Assembly (NCBI GenBank): GCA_043749095.1
Contig: JAYVEB010000022.1
Location: 1-6,770, forward strand
Reading direction: 5' to 3'
DNA: 6,770 nucleotides
Origin: PBB1 sp043749095
GTDB taxonomy: Bacteria; Pseudomonadota; Gammaproteobacteria; Burkholderiales; Burkholderiaceae_C
Shown: positions 1-5,473 of the stretch, piece after piece
How positions within the stretch are numbered: the stretch's first letter is position 1
Layout of the letters: each line of letters opens with the position of its first letter
Notes under the pieces: generated by a model
Told to the model about the DNA's origin: nothing
Database searches by the model: none
The model's input: the letters and a program-made list of their open reading frames with translations, nothing else
Translations under genes and position numbers: made by a program

Positions 1-583
1 CGCCGGTGTCGATCGCCAAGCCACGCGCCGACAGCCCGTACTGCCACTCACCGCCGACCGCGCGGAAATAGCTCGCACCCAGGAAGGCGGTGATGTCGCG
101 CTGCAGGTCGGTGTGGAAGTTCAGCCGGAAACCGGCAAAACCCAGGTCGGGCGGCAGCTTCGCATGGTCGAGCCCGCTTTTGCCGTGGTCGAACATCTCG
201 GGCAGGTAGGCCAGCTCCTGCGCCTGGCCATCGGCGAGTTCGTACAGCCGCACAGGCGACTTGAAGTACAGCCCAAGGTGAAAGAACTGCGCCTGGAAGC
301 GCAGCTTGTCATGGCGCCACAGCGCATGGTCGGGGCGGAAACGGATCGCCTGGTAGGCGTCCCAGTCCAGCGCCTCGACCTCCTTGGGCAAGACCGCGCG
401 TGGCTTTTCGTAAGGCTTGCGCGACAGAGCCTGCGCCTGCCCCTTCAAGGCAGCGTAATCGAAGCGCTGCAACGCGCCGATCGCCTGCAGCTTCTCGGCC
501 CAGGCGGGTATGGCCGCGCTGCCCGCCAGTGCGGCGAGGCTTGCGATGAACTGCCGGCGTTGCGTCGGCGAAAGGATCGGCAT
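1..583 (-). CDS. opgD: Glucan biosynthesis protein D (OpgD/MdoD), N-terminal part
   Basis: This is the first 194 codons of a periplasmic protein of the MdoG/OpgG-OpgD family, which acts on the backbone of osmoregulated periplasmic glucans. The gene runs off the left edge; family members are usually about 500-550 residues. The start is the ATG at 583. Residues 1-29 form a Tat-type signal: a twin arginine at R9-R10 in TQRRQFI, then a hydrophobic stretch, then a likely cleavage site after AWA at residue 29. Family blocks follow in order: RFRPDHALW (81-89), FFHLGLYFKSPV (100-111), LPPDLGFAGFRLNF (143-156), FLGASYFRAVG (167-177) and YGLSARGLAIDTG (182-194). The Tat signal favours OpgD over the Sec-exported OpgG; in E. 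coli, OpgD is the Tat substrate. Its ATG lies 2 bases after the stop of the DUF427 gene and has no strong Shine-Dalgarno of its own, so it is probably translationally coupled. No opgH or opgG is visible. The family call is very secure; D rather than G is likely. Confidence 0.93.
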   Translation of the reverse strand, partial: MPILSPTQRRQFIASLAALAGSAAIPAWAEKLQAIGALQRFDYAALKGQAQALSRKPYEKPRAVLPKEVEALDWDAYQAIRFRPDHALWRHDKLRFQAQFFHLGLYFKSPVRLYELADGQAQELAYLPEMFDHGKSGLDHAKLPPDLGFAGFRLNFHTDLQRDITAFLGASYFRAVGGEWQYGLSARGLAIDTG

Positions 584-585
584 CG

Positions 586-864
586 TCAATCGACTTTCAC
601 ACCCTTCCAGAACGCGACGCGTCCCTTGATGTGCGCGGCTGCCTCGGTCGGCTCGGGGTAGTACCAGGCCGCGTTCTCGTTCATGTCGCCATTGACCATC
701 AGGCTGTAGTAATGCGCCTGGCCTTTCCAAGCACAGCCGGTGCGGTGGTTGCTGAAGGTCACGTAGTCGCGGTTCAGGCTTTCGGCAGGGAAATAGTGGT
801 TGCCCTCGACGACGACGGTGTCGTCGCTTTCGGCCAGGGTCACGCCGTTCCAGGTGGCTTTCAT
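586..864 (-). CDS. DUF427 domain protein
   Basis: This is a 92-residue protein made of a single DUF427 (PF04248) domain. The family is widespread in bacteria and has no established biochemical role. Family hallmarks are visible: GNHYFPAESL (21-30), RTGCAWKGQAHYY (41-53), with a Cys-x-Trp-Lys-Gly core, and AAWYYPEPTEAAAHIKGRVAF (65-85). There is no signal peptide or membrane segment, so it should be cytosolic. The ATG at 864 is chosen because a strong AAAGGAG Shine-Dalgarno sits 5 bases upstream (870-876) and the family normally begins with a short strand such as MKATWNG. A longer in-frame reading back to 999 would overlap the WYL gene and adds only non-family sequence. The stop is 2 bases before opgD, and the WYL regulator ends 61 bases upstream on the same strand, so all three may form one transcript. 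Family membership is clear; any link to glucan synthesis rests on position only. Confidence 0.92.
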   Translation of the reverse strand: MKATWNGVTLAESDDTVVVEGNHYFPAESLNRDYVTFSNHRTGCAWKGQAHYYSLMVNGDMNENAAWYYPEPTEAAAHIKGRVAFWKGVKVD

Positions 865-869
865 GTGGG

Positions 870-876
870 CTCCTTT
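870..876 (-). promoter_or_regulatory. Ribosome binding site for the DUF427 gene
   Basis: The minus strand reads AAAGGAG here, 5 bases from the ATG at 864. It is the best Shine-Dalgarno match in the window and fixes the short 92-residue start over the longer open frame. Confidence 0.75.
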
Positions 877-925
877 CGGTGGGCACTCGGCGATCGGACA
901 TCCGGGCGCCGTGACCACCGGCGCA

Positions 926-1936
926 TCAAGCGTACAACGCCGCCGCCTGGTGCAGCCGCATCGCCACCGCCGTCGCCAGGGCCTTGTCACCGACCACACG
1001 CACGCTGTCGCCGTGGCGCAGGATGTCCATCATCAGCTCGGTCGCGTCGACATACGGCACCTTCAGTTCGTAGCATCCGTCGCCTTCGGCCTGACCCAGC
1101 CAGCGCGAGGTTTGCTGCGGGTGCCATTCCTCGTTGGCCACCCACTGTGCGGCATCGGCTTCGAACACCAGCGTCGCCCACTTCACTTTCGCACCGGCGC
1201 CGCCATAGATGCCGTAGCCCGCATCGAGTTCGGCTTCCAGATCCTTCAGCGCCACCGGCTTGGCGCGGGTGTCGAGCGCGCGCGCCTGCTGAACCGCGTC
1301 GAGCGCAAAGCGGCGCAGCCCGTCGCTGGCATGACACCACGCATCGAGGTACCAGGTGTTGCGGTGGTTGACCAGCCGCTGCGGCGACACCTCGCGCTCG
1401 CTGGTCGTGCGGTCGCTGCGTTTGAAGTAGCGCAGCCAGACCCGCTTGCGCTGCACCAGCGCGCTGCCCAGCAGCTCGAAATGCTGGCTCGGCACACGGC
1501 GGCGCGCGGTGCCGATCAGCTTGACGCGGCGCACCAGCTCGCGGGCCTCGGATTCGTCGGCACCCAGCAGCCCCTGCAGCCGGTCCATCATCGGCTGCAG
1601 GTGGCGCGCCAGCACGCCGTCGTCGTCGAGCCCGGCCATCAGCTGGTGCATCGTCAGCAGCGCATGCAGCTCACGCTCGCTGAACCACATGCCCGGCAGC
1701 TCATGGTGGACGGGTTTCGCCGCACCACCCACGCCAGGCGTCGGCGTCTCGAAGCGGTAGCCGTTGTCAGCGCGGTCGTAGGCGATGGGCGCACCCATGC
1801 GGTCGCGCAGGTACTGCAGATCACGCTTCAGCGTGGCGGACGACACGGCCAGCTCGGCCTGCAATGCATCGAAGCTGACGCAGCCGCGGCTGCGCAGCAG
1901 CAATTCGATCTTGTAGAAGCGTTCGGTTCGGTCCAT
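926..1936 (-). CDS. WYL-domain transcriptional regulator, HTH type (YafY/DeoR-like)
   Basis: This is a 336-residue DNA-binding regulator. An N-terminal winged helix-turn-helix of the HTH_11/DeoR-like kind covers about residues 1-62, with a likely recognition region VSSATLKRDLQYLRDRMGAP (31-50). A helical linker (about 78-160) leads to the WYL domain (about 152-222) with the signature W195-Y196-L197 in NTWYLDAWC and the usual flanks REVSPQRLV and LRRFALDAV. A C-terminal WCX-like region (about 255-336) follows. WYL domains are ligand-sensing modules, proposed to bind nucleotides or nucleic acid; the ligand here cannot be read from sequence. The ATG at 1936 is preferred: it has GGAG 6 bases upstream, and family members start MDRTERFYKI. 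A GTG at 1966 would add ten residues. The gene is divergent from the 388-residue unknown gene across a spacer with paired palindromes, suggesting autoregulation and control of that neighbour. The family call is secure; targets are inferred. Confidence 0.93.
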   Translation of the reverse strand: MDRTERFYKIELLLRSRGCVSFDALQAELAVSSATLKRDLQYLRDRMGAPIAYDRADNGYRFETPTPGVGGAAKPVHHELPGMWFSERELHALLTMHQLMAGLDDDGVLARHLQPMMDRLQGLLGADESEARELVRRVKLIGTARRRVPSQHFELLGSALVQRKRVWLRYFKRSDRTTSEREVSPQRLVNHRNTWYLDAWCHASDGLRRFALDAVQQARALDTRAKPVALKDLEAELDAGYGIYGGAGAKVKWATLVFEADAAQWVANEEWHPQQTSRWLGQAEGDGCYELKVPYVDATELMMDILRHGDSVRVVGDKALATAVAMRLHQAAALYA

Positions 1937-1942
1937 CGACGA

Positions 1943-1946
1943 CTCC
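1943..1946 (-). promoter_or_regulatory. Ribosome binding site deciding the WYL regulator start
   Basis: The minus strand reads GTGGAGT, with the GGAG core here, 6 bases upstream of the ATG at 1936. It supports MDRTERF as the true N-terminus over the GTG thirty bases further out. Confidence 0.6.
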
Positions 1947-1973
1947 ACAGCCGGTTGCGACAACACATCGGCA

Positions 1974-1988
1974 GCTCACCAGATGAGC
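1974..1988. promoter_or_regulatory. Palindromic operator candidate 1, WYL side
   Basis: The 15-base inverted repeat GCTCACCAGATGAGC lies in the divergent spacer. Its GCTCA/TGAGC half-sites are perfect over 5 bp. It matches a second palindrome (2038-2052) at 13 of 15 positions, and the two start 64 bases apart, about six helical turns. It is centred 45 bases before the WYL regulator ATG. A two-fold symmetric site of this size suits a dimeric HTH regulator, and the adjacent WYL protein is the natural candidate. Binding is inferred, not shown. Confidence 0.55.
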
Positions 1989-2000
1989 CTCGAACAGGAC

Positions 2001-2026
2001 AAGCATAAATGAAATAACTTTGCATT
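2001..2026. promoter_or_regulatory. AT-rich core of the divergent promoter region
   Basis: About 20 of 26 bases are A or T, in a window that is otherwise strongly GC-rich. It sits midway between the two palindromes: its centre (about 2013) equals their midpoint. It is the obvious place for the promoters of the two divergent genes. On the minus strand TATGCT (2002-2007) resembles a -10 box, and on the plus strand CATAAA (2004-2009) weakly does, but neither has a good -35 at 16-18 bases. The exact promoters are therefore unresolved. Confidence 0.45.
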
Positions 2027-2037
2027 CGTTCTGGCTG

Positions 2038-2052
2038 GCTCACCGGGTGAGC
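2038..2052. promoter_or_regulatory. Palindromic operator candidate 2, unknown-gene side
   Basis: The 15-base inverted repeat GCTCACCGGGTGAGC has perfect 7-bp arms around a single central G. It is the more perfect of the two copies, differing from the one at 1974-1988 only at positions 8 and 10. It is centred 66 bases before the ATG of the 388-residue unknown gene. The pairing with copy 1 around an AT-rich core suggests cooperative or looping regulation of both divergent genes. Confidence 0.55.
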
Positions 2053-2100
2053 TAGTGGGTGGACACACTGAGGTCATCGCGGCATGTTGCTGCGTCACCC

Positions 2101-2104
2101 GGAG
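2101..2104 (+). promoter_or_regulatory. Ribosome binding site for the unknown HNH-like gene
   Basis: GGAG lies 6 bases upstream of the ATG at 2111. This favours MTTDLSTRD as the N-terminus over the alternative start at 2084, which would add nine residues that span the Shine-Dalgarno itself. Confidence 0.6.
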
Positions 2105-2110
2105 TTCGCC

Positions 2111-3277
2111 ATGACCACCGACCTGAGCACCCGTGACCTGTTTTGCATTGACCTGGCCGCCATCGTTCACCCCTGCGCCAGTCGGCCTGCTCCCGCGGTC
2201 CCGCCGACGAACCACCAGCAGATCGGCTTCGACCTCGGCTGGGACCACGCCCACCACGGTCTGACACCACCCGCGCCGTATGCGCAGGAGCCCTCACCGC
2301 TTCGCGACGGCTGGCTGTCAGGCACAGCCACCTTCGGCACGCGCACATTGACGCCCACCGGCGCGGTGCGTCAGTGGCTGCAACTGCGGCTGCACGCTTG
2401 GCTGCGCGGACGCAGCATCGAGCTGTTCCAGGTCACGCCGCATCACCTGCGCCAGCTGGCCGTCACTCACTGCCCGATCACCCGCGAGGCGCTCGACGGC
2501 CCGGCCGACGTGGCCTCCCGCGCGTCGATCGACCGGGTGCGCCATGACGCCGGCTACGCAGCGGGCAACCTGGCCACGATGAGCGCGCGCGCCAACCTGG
2601 CAAAAGCGGCGCACGGCTTCGAGACTGCGATCGAGGTGGCCCGCCGGCTGGAGGCGGAGGCGGCCCGCGGCAACACCACGCCGCCGCAACAAGACGGCCT
2701 GAATGCGGCGCAGTGGGGCCGGGTCGCCGTGCTGTGCAGCTACCTTCAGCCGCTGCCGCATGCGCGCGCCTGCGAGCTCCCCATGTTGTTGGTGCCGCCG
2801 AACCGGCTGCGCCTGTTCAACCCGGCGCAGGCGCTGCAGGCGTTCATCAGCCAGCAGCTGCTGAGCGCGGGCTGGAGCCAACGTGTCAACGCGATCGAGG
2901 CGCTGCTGCAGGGGCCGGCGACGCGGCGGGCGTTCCGCTCGTTCTTCCAGACACTGCTGCCGCGGGTGCTCGAAGCGGGTCGACCGGCCGACCCGCAGCG
3001 CGCGCGCTGGGCCGTCGAGGACGCGTGGGGCCACGCGCTGGTGATGCAACGTTGGGTGCGTTTCGCGTCGATGCTGAACGCCACGCAGTGCGAGTCGTTG
3101 CTGTCGCGCGCGATGGCCGAACGGCTGGTGCCCGAAGGCCTGCGCATCGAGCCGCTGGCCGATGCCGACGCAACCGAGGGCTGGTGCCTGGAAACCAAGG
3201 GCTATATCCCGCACGGCCTGGCGCGGCACGGGCTGCAGCATCGGGGCGGCGCCCCGATCGGACAGACGCTGCACTGA
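2111..3277 (+). CDS. Conserved-looking protein of unknown function with HNH-like signature
   Basis: I do not recognise this 388-residue protein as a named family. It looks soluble: no signal peptide and no membrane segments. Residues 1-75 are Pro/His-rich and poorly structured. Residues 120-166 read HCPITREAL, then SIDRVRHDAGYAAGNL, then MSARANLAKA. The order Cys-Pro-x-Thr, S-x-D-R, G-Y-x-x-G-N, S-x-x-A-N-x-x-K resembles one subset of HNH-type nuclease domains, but the usual catalytic His next to the Asp is replaced by Arg142. Only one Cys (C121) is in a zinc-type position, so activity is doubtful. Residues 195-345 are predicted mainly helical and without recognisable motifs. The protein ends in a basic, Gly/His-rich tail. 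Codon use matches its neighbours, giving no sign of recent transfer. It is divergent from the WYL regulator and probably under its control. That it is a real gene is well supported by its length, Shine-Dalgarno and codon bias; the function is open. Confidence 0.8.
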   Translation: MTTDLSTRDLFCIDLAAIVHPCASRPAPAVPPTNHQQIGFDLGWDHAHHGLTPPAPYAQEPSPLRDGWLSGTATFGTRTLTPTGAVRQWLQLRLHAWLRGRSIELFQVTPHHLRQLAVTHCPITREALDGPADVASRASIDRVRHDAGYAAGNLATMSARANLAKAAHGFETAIEVARRLEAEAARGNTTPPQQDGLNAAQWGRVAVLCSYLQPLPHARACELPMLLVPPNRLRLFNPAQALQAFISQQLLSAGWSQRVNAIEALLQGPATRRAFRSFFQTLLPRVLEAGRPADPQRARWAVEDAWGHALVMQRWVRFASMLNATQCESLLSRAMAERLVPEGLRIEPLADADATEGWCLETKGYIPHGLARHGLQHRGGAPIGQTLH

Positions 3278-3281
3278 GGCG

Positions 3282-3301
3282 GCAGCGCGCAGGAGCGCTG
3301 C
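3282..3301. terminator. Hairpin between convergent genes, terminator-like
   Basis: GCAGCGC and GCGCTGC form a perfect 7-bp stem with a 6-base loop, 4 bases after the TGA of the unknown gene and 20 bases before the end of the convergent 145-residue gene. There is no T-run on either side, so it is not a classic intrinsic terminator. It could act as a bidirectional end-protecting or Rho-assisted structure. Confidence 0.35.
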
Positions 3302-3321
3302 GGGAGGCCGCAGCAGCCAGG

Positions 3322-3759
3322 TCAGCGGTCGCAGCAGGCCATGCTGCTGGCGTCCCACAGCGGCGCGAACCCGCTGTTGCCGGCGCGCGGGGGGCGCAGC
3401 AGGCGCAGCTGGATCAGCTCCTGCGAGACTTCGGGCGGGAAACCGGCGCGGTTGCGGCGCTTGTCGACGACCAGGTCGTCGAGCACCCGCGACGCCAGTT
3501 CAGGATCGTTCCAGCAGAGGGTCAACCGGTTGGCCACGCGCGGAAACCGGGCGCACAGCTGCTCAGGCCGGTGATGCTGGCTCAGCCCGTCGCACCAGGT
3601 GCGCGCCAGCGGGGACAACACCAAATCCTGGGGGCGCGGCTGCTCGCGCAAGCGTTGCCAGCCGGACTCGGTGGTCGGTTCCGCCGTCGGTCGGCGTGCC
3701 GGGTAGGTTCTGGTGGCCGCGCTTCGCGCATTGCGCGCACCCCATCCGAAAAAGCTCAT
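3322..3759 (-). CDS. Hypothetical protein, 145 residues
   Basis: This is a small soluble protein I cannot assign to a named family. Residues 1-32 are basic, Ala/Thr/Pro-rich and probably disordered. The likely folded core is about 34-125: WQRLREQPRPQDLVLS, then CARFPRVANRLTLCWNDPEL (69-88), then VLDDLVVDKRRNRAGFPPEV (92-111) and ELIQLRLLR. The pattern 'RFPRVANRL.LCW.DP' followed by 'DDL..D.R....GFPPEV' has the look of a conserved betaproteobacterial hypothetical family, from memory and unverified. Three Cys (56, 69, 82) plus a CC pair near the C-terminus are not arranged as an obvious metal site. The ATG at 3759 is the only reasonable start, with only a weak GGGG about 11 bases upstream. A poor -10/-35 pair (TATTCT 3831-3836, ACCACA 3854-3859, minus strand) could drive it. 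It converges with the HNH-like gene and diverges from the phosphatase gene, so it is probably monocistronic. Confidence 0.7.
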   Translation of the reverse strand: MSFFGWGARNARSAATRTYPARRPTAEPTTESGWQRLREQPRPQDLVLSPLARTWCDGLSQHHRPEQLCARFPRVANRLTLCWNDPELASRVLDDLVVDKRRNRAGFPPEVSQELIQLRLLRPPRAGNSGFAPLWDASSMACCDR

Positions 3760-3906
3760 GATGTCTGTGCCCCGGAGATCGCCGGCTGCGCCGGCACCAC
3801 GCCCGCATCAAGGCCACCGACACGCTGACGAGAATAAGTTTCCATGGGGAGAGTGTGGTGCCGAGATCGGGCGAAAACCAGCCGCTTTTCCGACGTTCAC
3901 CCGACT

Positions 3907-3933
3907 TGCGGGTGTGCATCTTTCACACCCGCA
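3907..3933 (+). promoter_or_regulatory. Perfect 10-bp hairpin in the leader of the PAP2 gene
   Basis: TGCGGGTGTG (3907-3916) and CACACCCGCA (3924-3933) are perfect inverted repeats separated by the 7-base loop CATCTTT. The hairpin lies about 75 bases before the phosphatase start, in the 247-base spacer shared with the divergent 145-residue gene. No T-run follows on either strand. It could be a leader RNA structure, an operator for a dimeric regulator, or a remnant terminator; the sequence does not decide. Confidence 0.45.
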
Positions 3934-4006
3934 GCGGCCTTGTGATCTTTGTCTCGCCCGCGGGCTGCGGACACGCCTGCGGCAACGGGCGATCGGCCGT
4001 CACCTC

Positions 4007-4702
4007 ATGGTCAACCCTTACCATCGGCCGATGACTTTGATGGTCTCGACCGCGCTGTGGAATCTGGTCACCCGACTTGGCGAAGCCCAGATCCTGTTGC
4101 CTGCCGCCCTGATGACCGCGTTGTGGTTCGTCTGGCGCGGTCGCTCACCGCGGCTTGCGGCCGTCTGGCTGGGTGGCATCGTCGTCGCCACCCTGATCAC
4201 CACCGCCTCGAAGGTCGCGTTCCTGGGTTACGGGCTGGGCTGGGCGGCGCTGGACTTCACTGGCGTGTCGGGTCACTCGATGTTCGCCGCGGCGATCTAT
4301 CCACTGACCGGTGTCGCCATCATCAGCGCGGTGGCCGGGTTGCAGGCTGCGCGTTGGGTGCGGCTGGGTCTGATCGCCGGTGTGGCGCTCGCGCTGCTGG
4401 TGGGGCTGTCGCGGGTGGCGGTCGAGGCGCACTCCTGGTCAGAGGTGGTGGTCGGCTTGCTGGTAGGCGGCACCGTGACGCTGGTAGCCACACGCGCCGA
4501 GCGAGCACCTCCGGTACGGCACTCGCTGTGGCTGCCGGTGGTGTTGTGCGTGTGGCTGGGCAGCGCCTTGCCGAATGCCCCACCGTCACCTGCCCACGGC
4601 TGGGTGACGAGGTTGGCGCTGGCCTTGTCCGGGCGCGCTGAGCCTTACACGCGCGCCGACCTGCTGGCGCCGCGCGCTGCGCTACCAGACAGCGCGCGCT
4701 GA
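4007..4702 (+). CDS. PAP2-family integral membrane phosphatase
   Basis: This is a 231-residue inner-membrane protein of the PAP2 (type 2 phosphatidic acid phosphatase) superfamily, which removes phosphate from lipid phosphates or similar substrates. About five or six hydrophobic helices are visible, roughly at 27-43, 50-67, 92-112, 118-134, 146-163 and 173-190. Active-site motifs in order are K69 (motif 1, but the usual Arg-Pro is replaced by Gly-Leu), S88-G89-H90-S91 (motif 2), and S135-R136 with H142 and E146 (motif 3, Asp replaced by Glu). The two catalytic His are kept. The C-terminal 40 residues are polar. The frame is open back to 3713, but that stretch is basic, not family-like, and contains the leader hairpin, so the start is placed at 4007; ATGs at 4031 or 4040 are equally possible and none has a clear Shine-Dalgarno. 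It converges tightly with the Lon-domain gene. The substrate is unknown; an undecaprenyl or phospholipid phosphate is plausible. Confidence 0.85.
   Translation: MVNPYHRPMTLMVSTALWNLVTRLGEAQILLPAALMTALWFVWRGRSPRLAAVWLGGIVVATLITTASKVAFLGYGLGWAALDFTGVSGHSMFAAAIYPLTGVAIISAVAGLQAARWVRLGLIAGVALALLVGLSRVAVEAHSWSEVVVGLLVGGTVTLVATRAERAPPVRHSLWLPVVLCVWLGSALPNAPPSPAHGWVTRLALALSGRAEPYTRADLLAPRAALPDSAR
4671..4698. terminator. GC-rich hairpin at the phosphatase/Lon-domain convergent junction
   Basis: CGCGCGCTG (4671-4679) and CAGCGCGCG (4690-4698) form a perfect 9-bp stem with a 10-base loop. It overlaps the last codons of the phosphatase, just before its TGA (4700-4702), and lies 16 bases past the end of the convergent Lon-domain gene. 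With no T-run, a role as a bidirectional transcription end is only suggested by position. Chance from GC-rich coding sequence is possible. Confidence 0.33.
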
Positions 4703-4714
4703 GCCCGAAAGCCG

Positions 4715-5428
4715 TCAGGCCCGGCCCGACAGCGACTTCGCCAACCCCGTCTGATCGAGCACGTCGGCCACCAGCTCCAGCCGCAGCAGTGGGTTGTCCA
4801 GCGTCATCAGGCGCTGCTTGTGCTCGGCGCCCAGCGGCAGCAGCTCGCACCAGCGGTTGGCGACCCAGCCGCAGTCGTCCCAGCGGTAGGGCGGTTGAAA
4901 CGGCATCTCCGCCGGGTCGCCAGACCGTTCGGCCATCCCCTTTAGGACCTCTCGCAGCGCCGTCACCGCGGCCTCCAGATCGCCAGGCACGCCAACCCCG
5001 ACATCGTCGCTCAGCAACTCGATGTCGGCCACCCACAGGCCGTGCTTCAACTGCTCGCGCGAGCGGATGCGAAAGCGCTGGGTGCCGGTGCAGCTGATCG
5101 CCATCAGGCCGGGGTTCGGCCGATCCAGCTGGGTGATGCGGGCCAGCGTGCCGATCTCGTGAAAGGCTTCATGCGGGAAGCTGTCGCCGCGCCGGCTCTC
5201 TGCGGCGCTGCGCGACGGCGCGGTGCGCACCTCGCGGCCTTCGGTCAGGCAGACCACGCCGAACGGCGTGCCCGCCTTGTGGGCCCGCCCGATCATGTCC
5301 AGGTAGCGCACCTCGAAAATGCGAAGTGGCAGATATCCGCCCGGGAACAGCACGCATCGCAGCGGAAACAGCGGCAACCCGGCAAGGTCGGTCGGCAGCG
5401 TATTCATCGCCGGATTGTGGTGCGACAT
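4715..5428 (-). CDS. Stand-alone Lon N-terminal (LON substrate-binding) domain protein
   Basis: This is a 237-residue cytosolic protein consisting of the Lon substrate-binding domain (PF02190, LonN) alone. Residues 18-45 carry the hallmark LPLFPLRCVLFPGGYLPLRI followed by FEVRYLDM. GTPFGVVCL (53-61), FHEIGTLARI (89-98) and GLMAISCTGTQRFRI (107-121) are further family blocks. The C-terminal about 100 residues are mostly helical. It has neither the AAA+ ATPase nor the Ser-Lys protease of full Lon (about 800 residues), and no truncation is visible, so it is the common single-domain form, often annotated 'peptidase S16'. That name is misleading, since it cannot be a protease by itself. Its role is unproven; substrate or partner recognition is the usual suggestion. 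The ATG at 5428 has AGGGGG 4 bases upstream; an ATG at 5407 is the alternative. It lies 45 bases after the methyltransferase stop on the same strand, probably one operon. Confidence 0.92.
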   Translation of the reverse strand: MSHHNPAMNTLPTDLAGLPLFPLRCVLFPGGYLPLRIFEVRYLDMIGRAHKAGTPFGVVCLTEGREVRTAPSRSAAESRRGDSFPHEAFHEIGTLARITQLDRPNPGLMAISCTGTQRFRIRSREQLKHGLWVADIELLSDDVGVGVPGDLEAAVTALREVLKGMAERSGDPAEMPFQPPYRWDDCGWVANRWCELLPLGAEHKQRLMTLDNPLLRLELVADVLDQTGLAKSLSGRA

Positions 5429-5442
5429 GGCACCCCCTGCAC

Positions 5443-5461
5443 GACAGGGATTGCCCTTGTC
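5443..5461 (-). other. Small hairpin between the methyltransferase and Lon-domain genes
   Basis: On the minus strand GACAAGGG and CCCTGTC pair over seven base pairs with one bulged A around a CAAT loop. It lies just upstream of the Shine-Dalgarno of the Lon-domain gene. It might mark transcript processing or modulate translation of the second gene, but short structures like this often occur by chance. Confidence 0.25.
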
Positions 5462-5473
5462 TGGGACCCGCGC

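Noticed and set aside
865..925. A possible terminator between the WYL and DUF427 genes
   Set aside because: Only a 5-bp GCGCC/GGCGC pairing is found, with no T-run; too weak to call.
800..2008. A 402-codon plus-strand open frame opposite the WYL regulator
   Set aside because: Composition is typical of a reverse-strand shadow (His/Gln/Arg/Ala-rich), and the WYL gene on the other strand has canonical motifs.
2318..3358. A 346-codon minus-strand frame and a 371-codon plus-strand frame (2713-3828) overlapping the unknown HNH-like gene
   Set aside because: Both are Arg/Ala/Gly-rich without motifs. The frame starting at 2111 has a good Shine-Dalgarno, normal composition and the HNH-like signature.
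3781..3795. GCCGGC repeated on either side of TGC
   Set aside because: GCCGGC is itself a palindrome and common in GC-rich DNA; there is no supporting context.
3713..4006. N-terminal extension of the phosphatase frame
   Set aside because: It is basic, Pro/Arg-rich, not membrane-like, covers the leader hairpin and overlaps the divergent gene's start. Better read as non-coding leader.
3897..4079. A 12-base direct repeat TCACCCGACTTG at 3897 and 4068
   Set aside because: About one such 12-mer pair is expected by chance in a window of this size, and one copy lies inside the phosphatase coding region.
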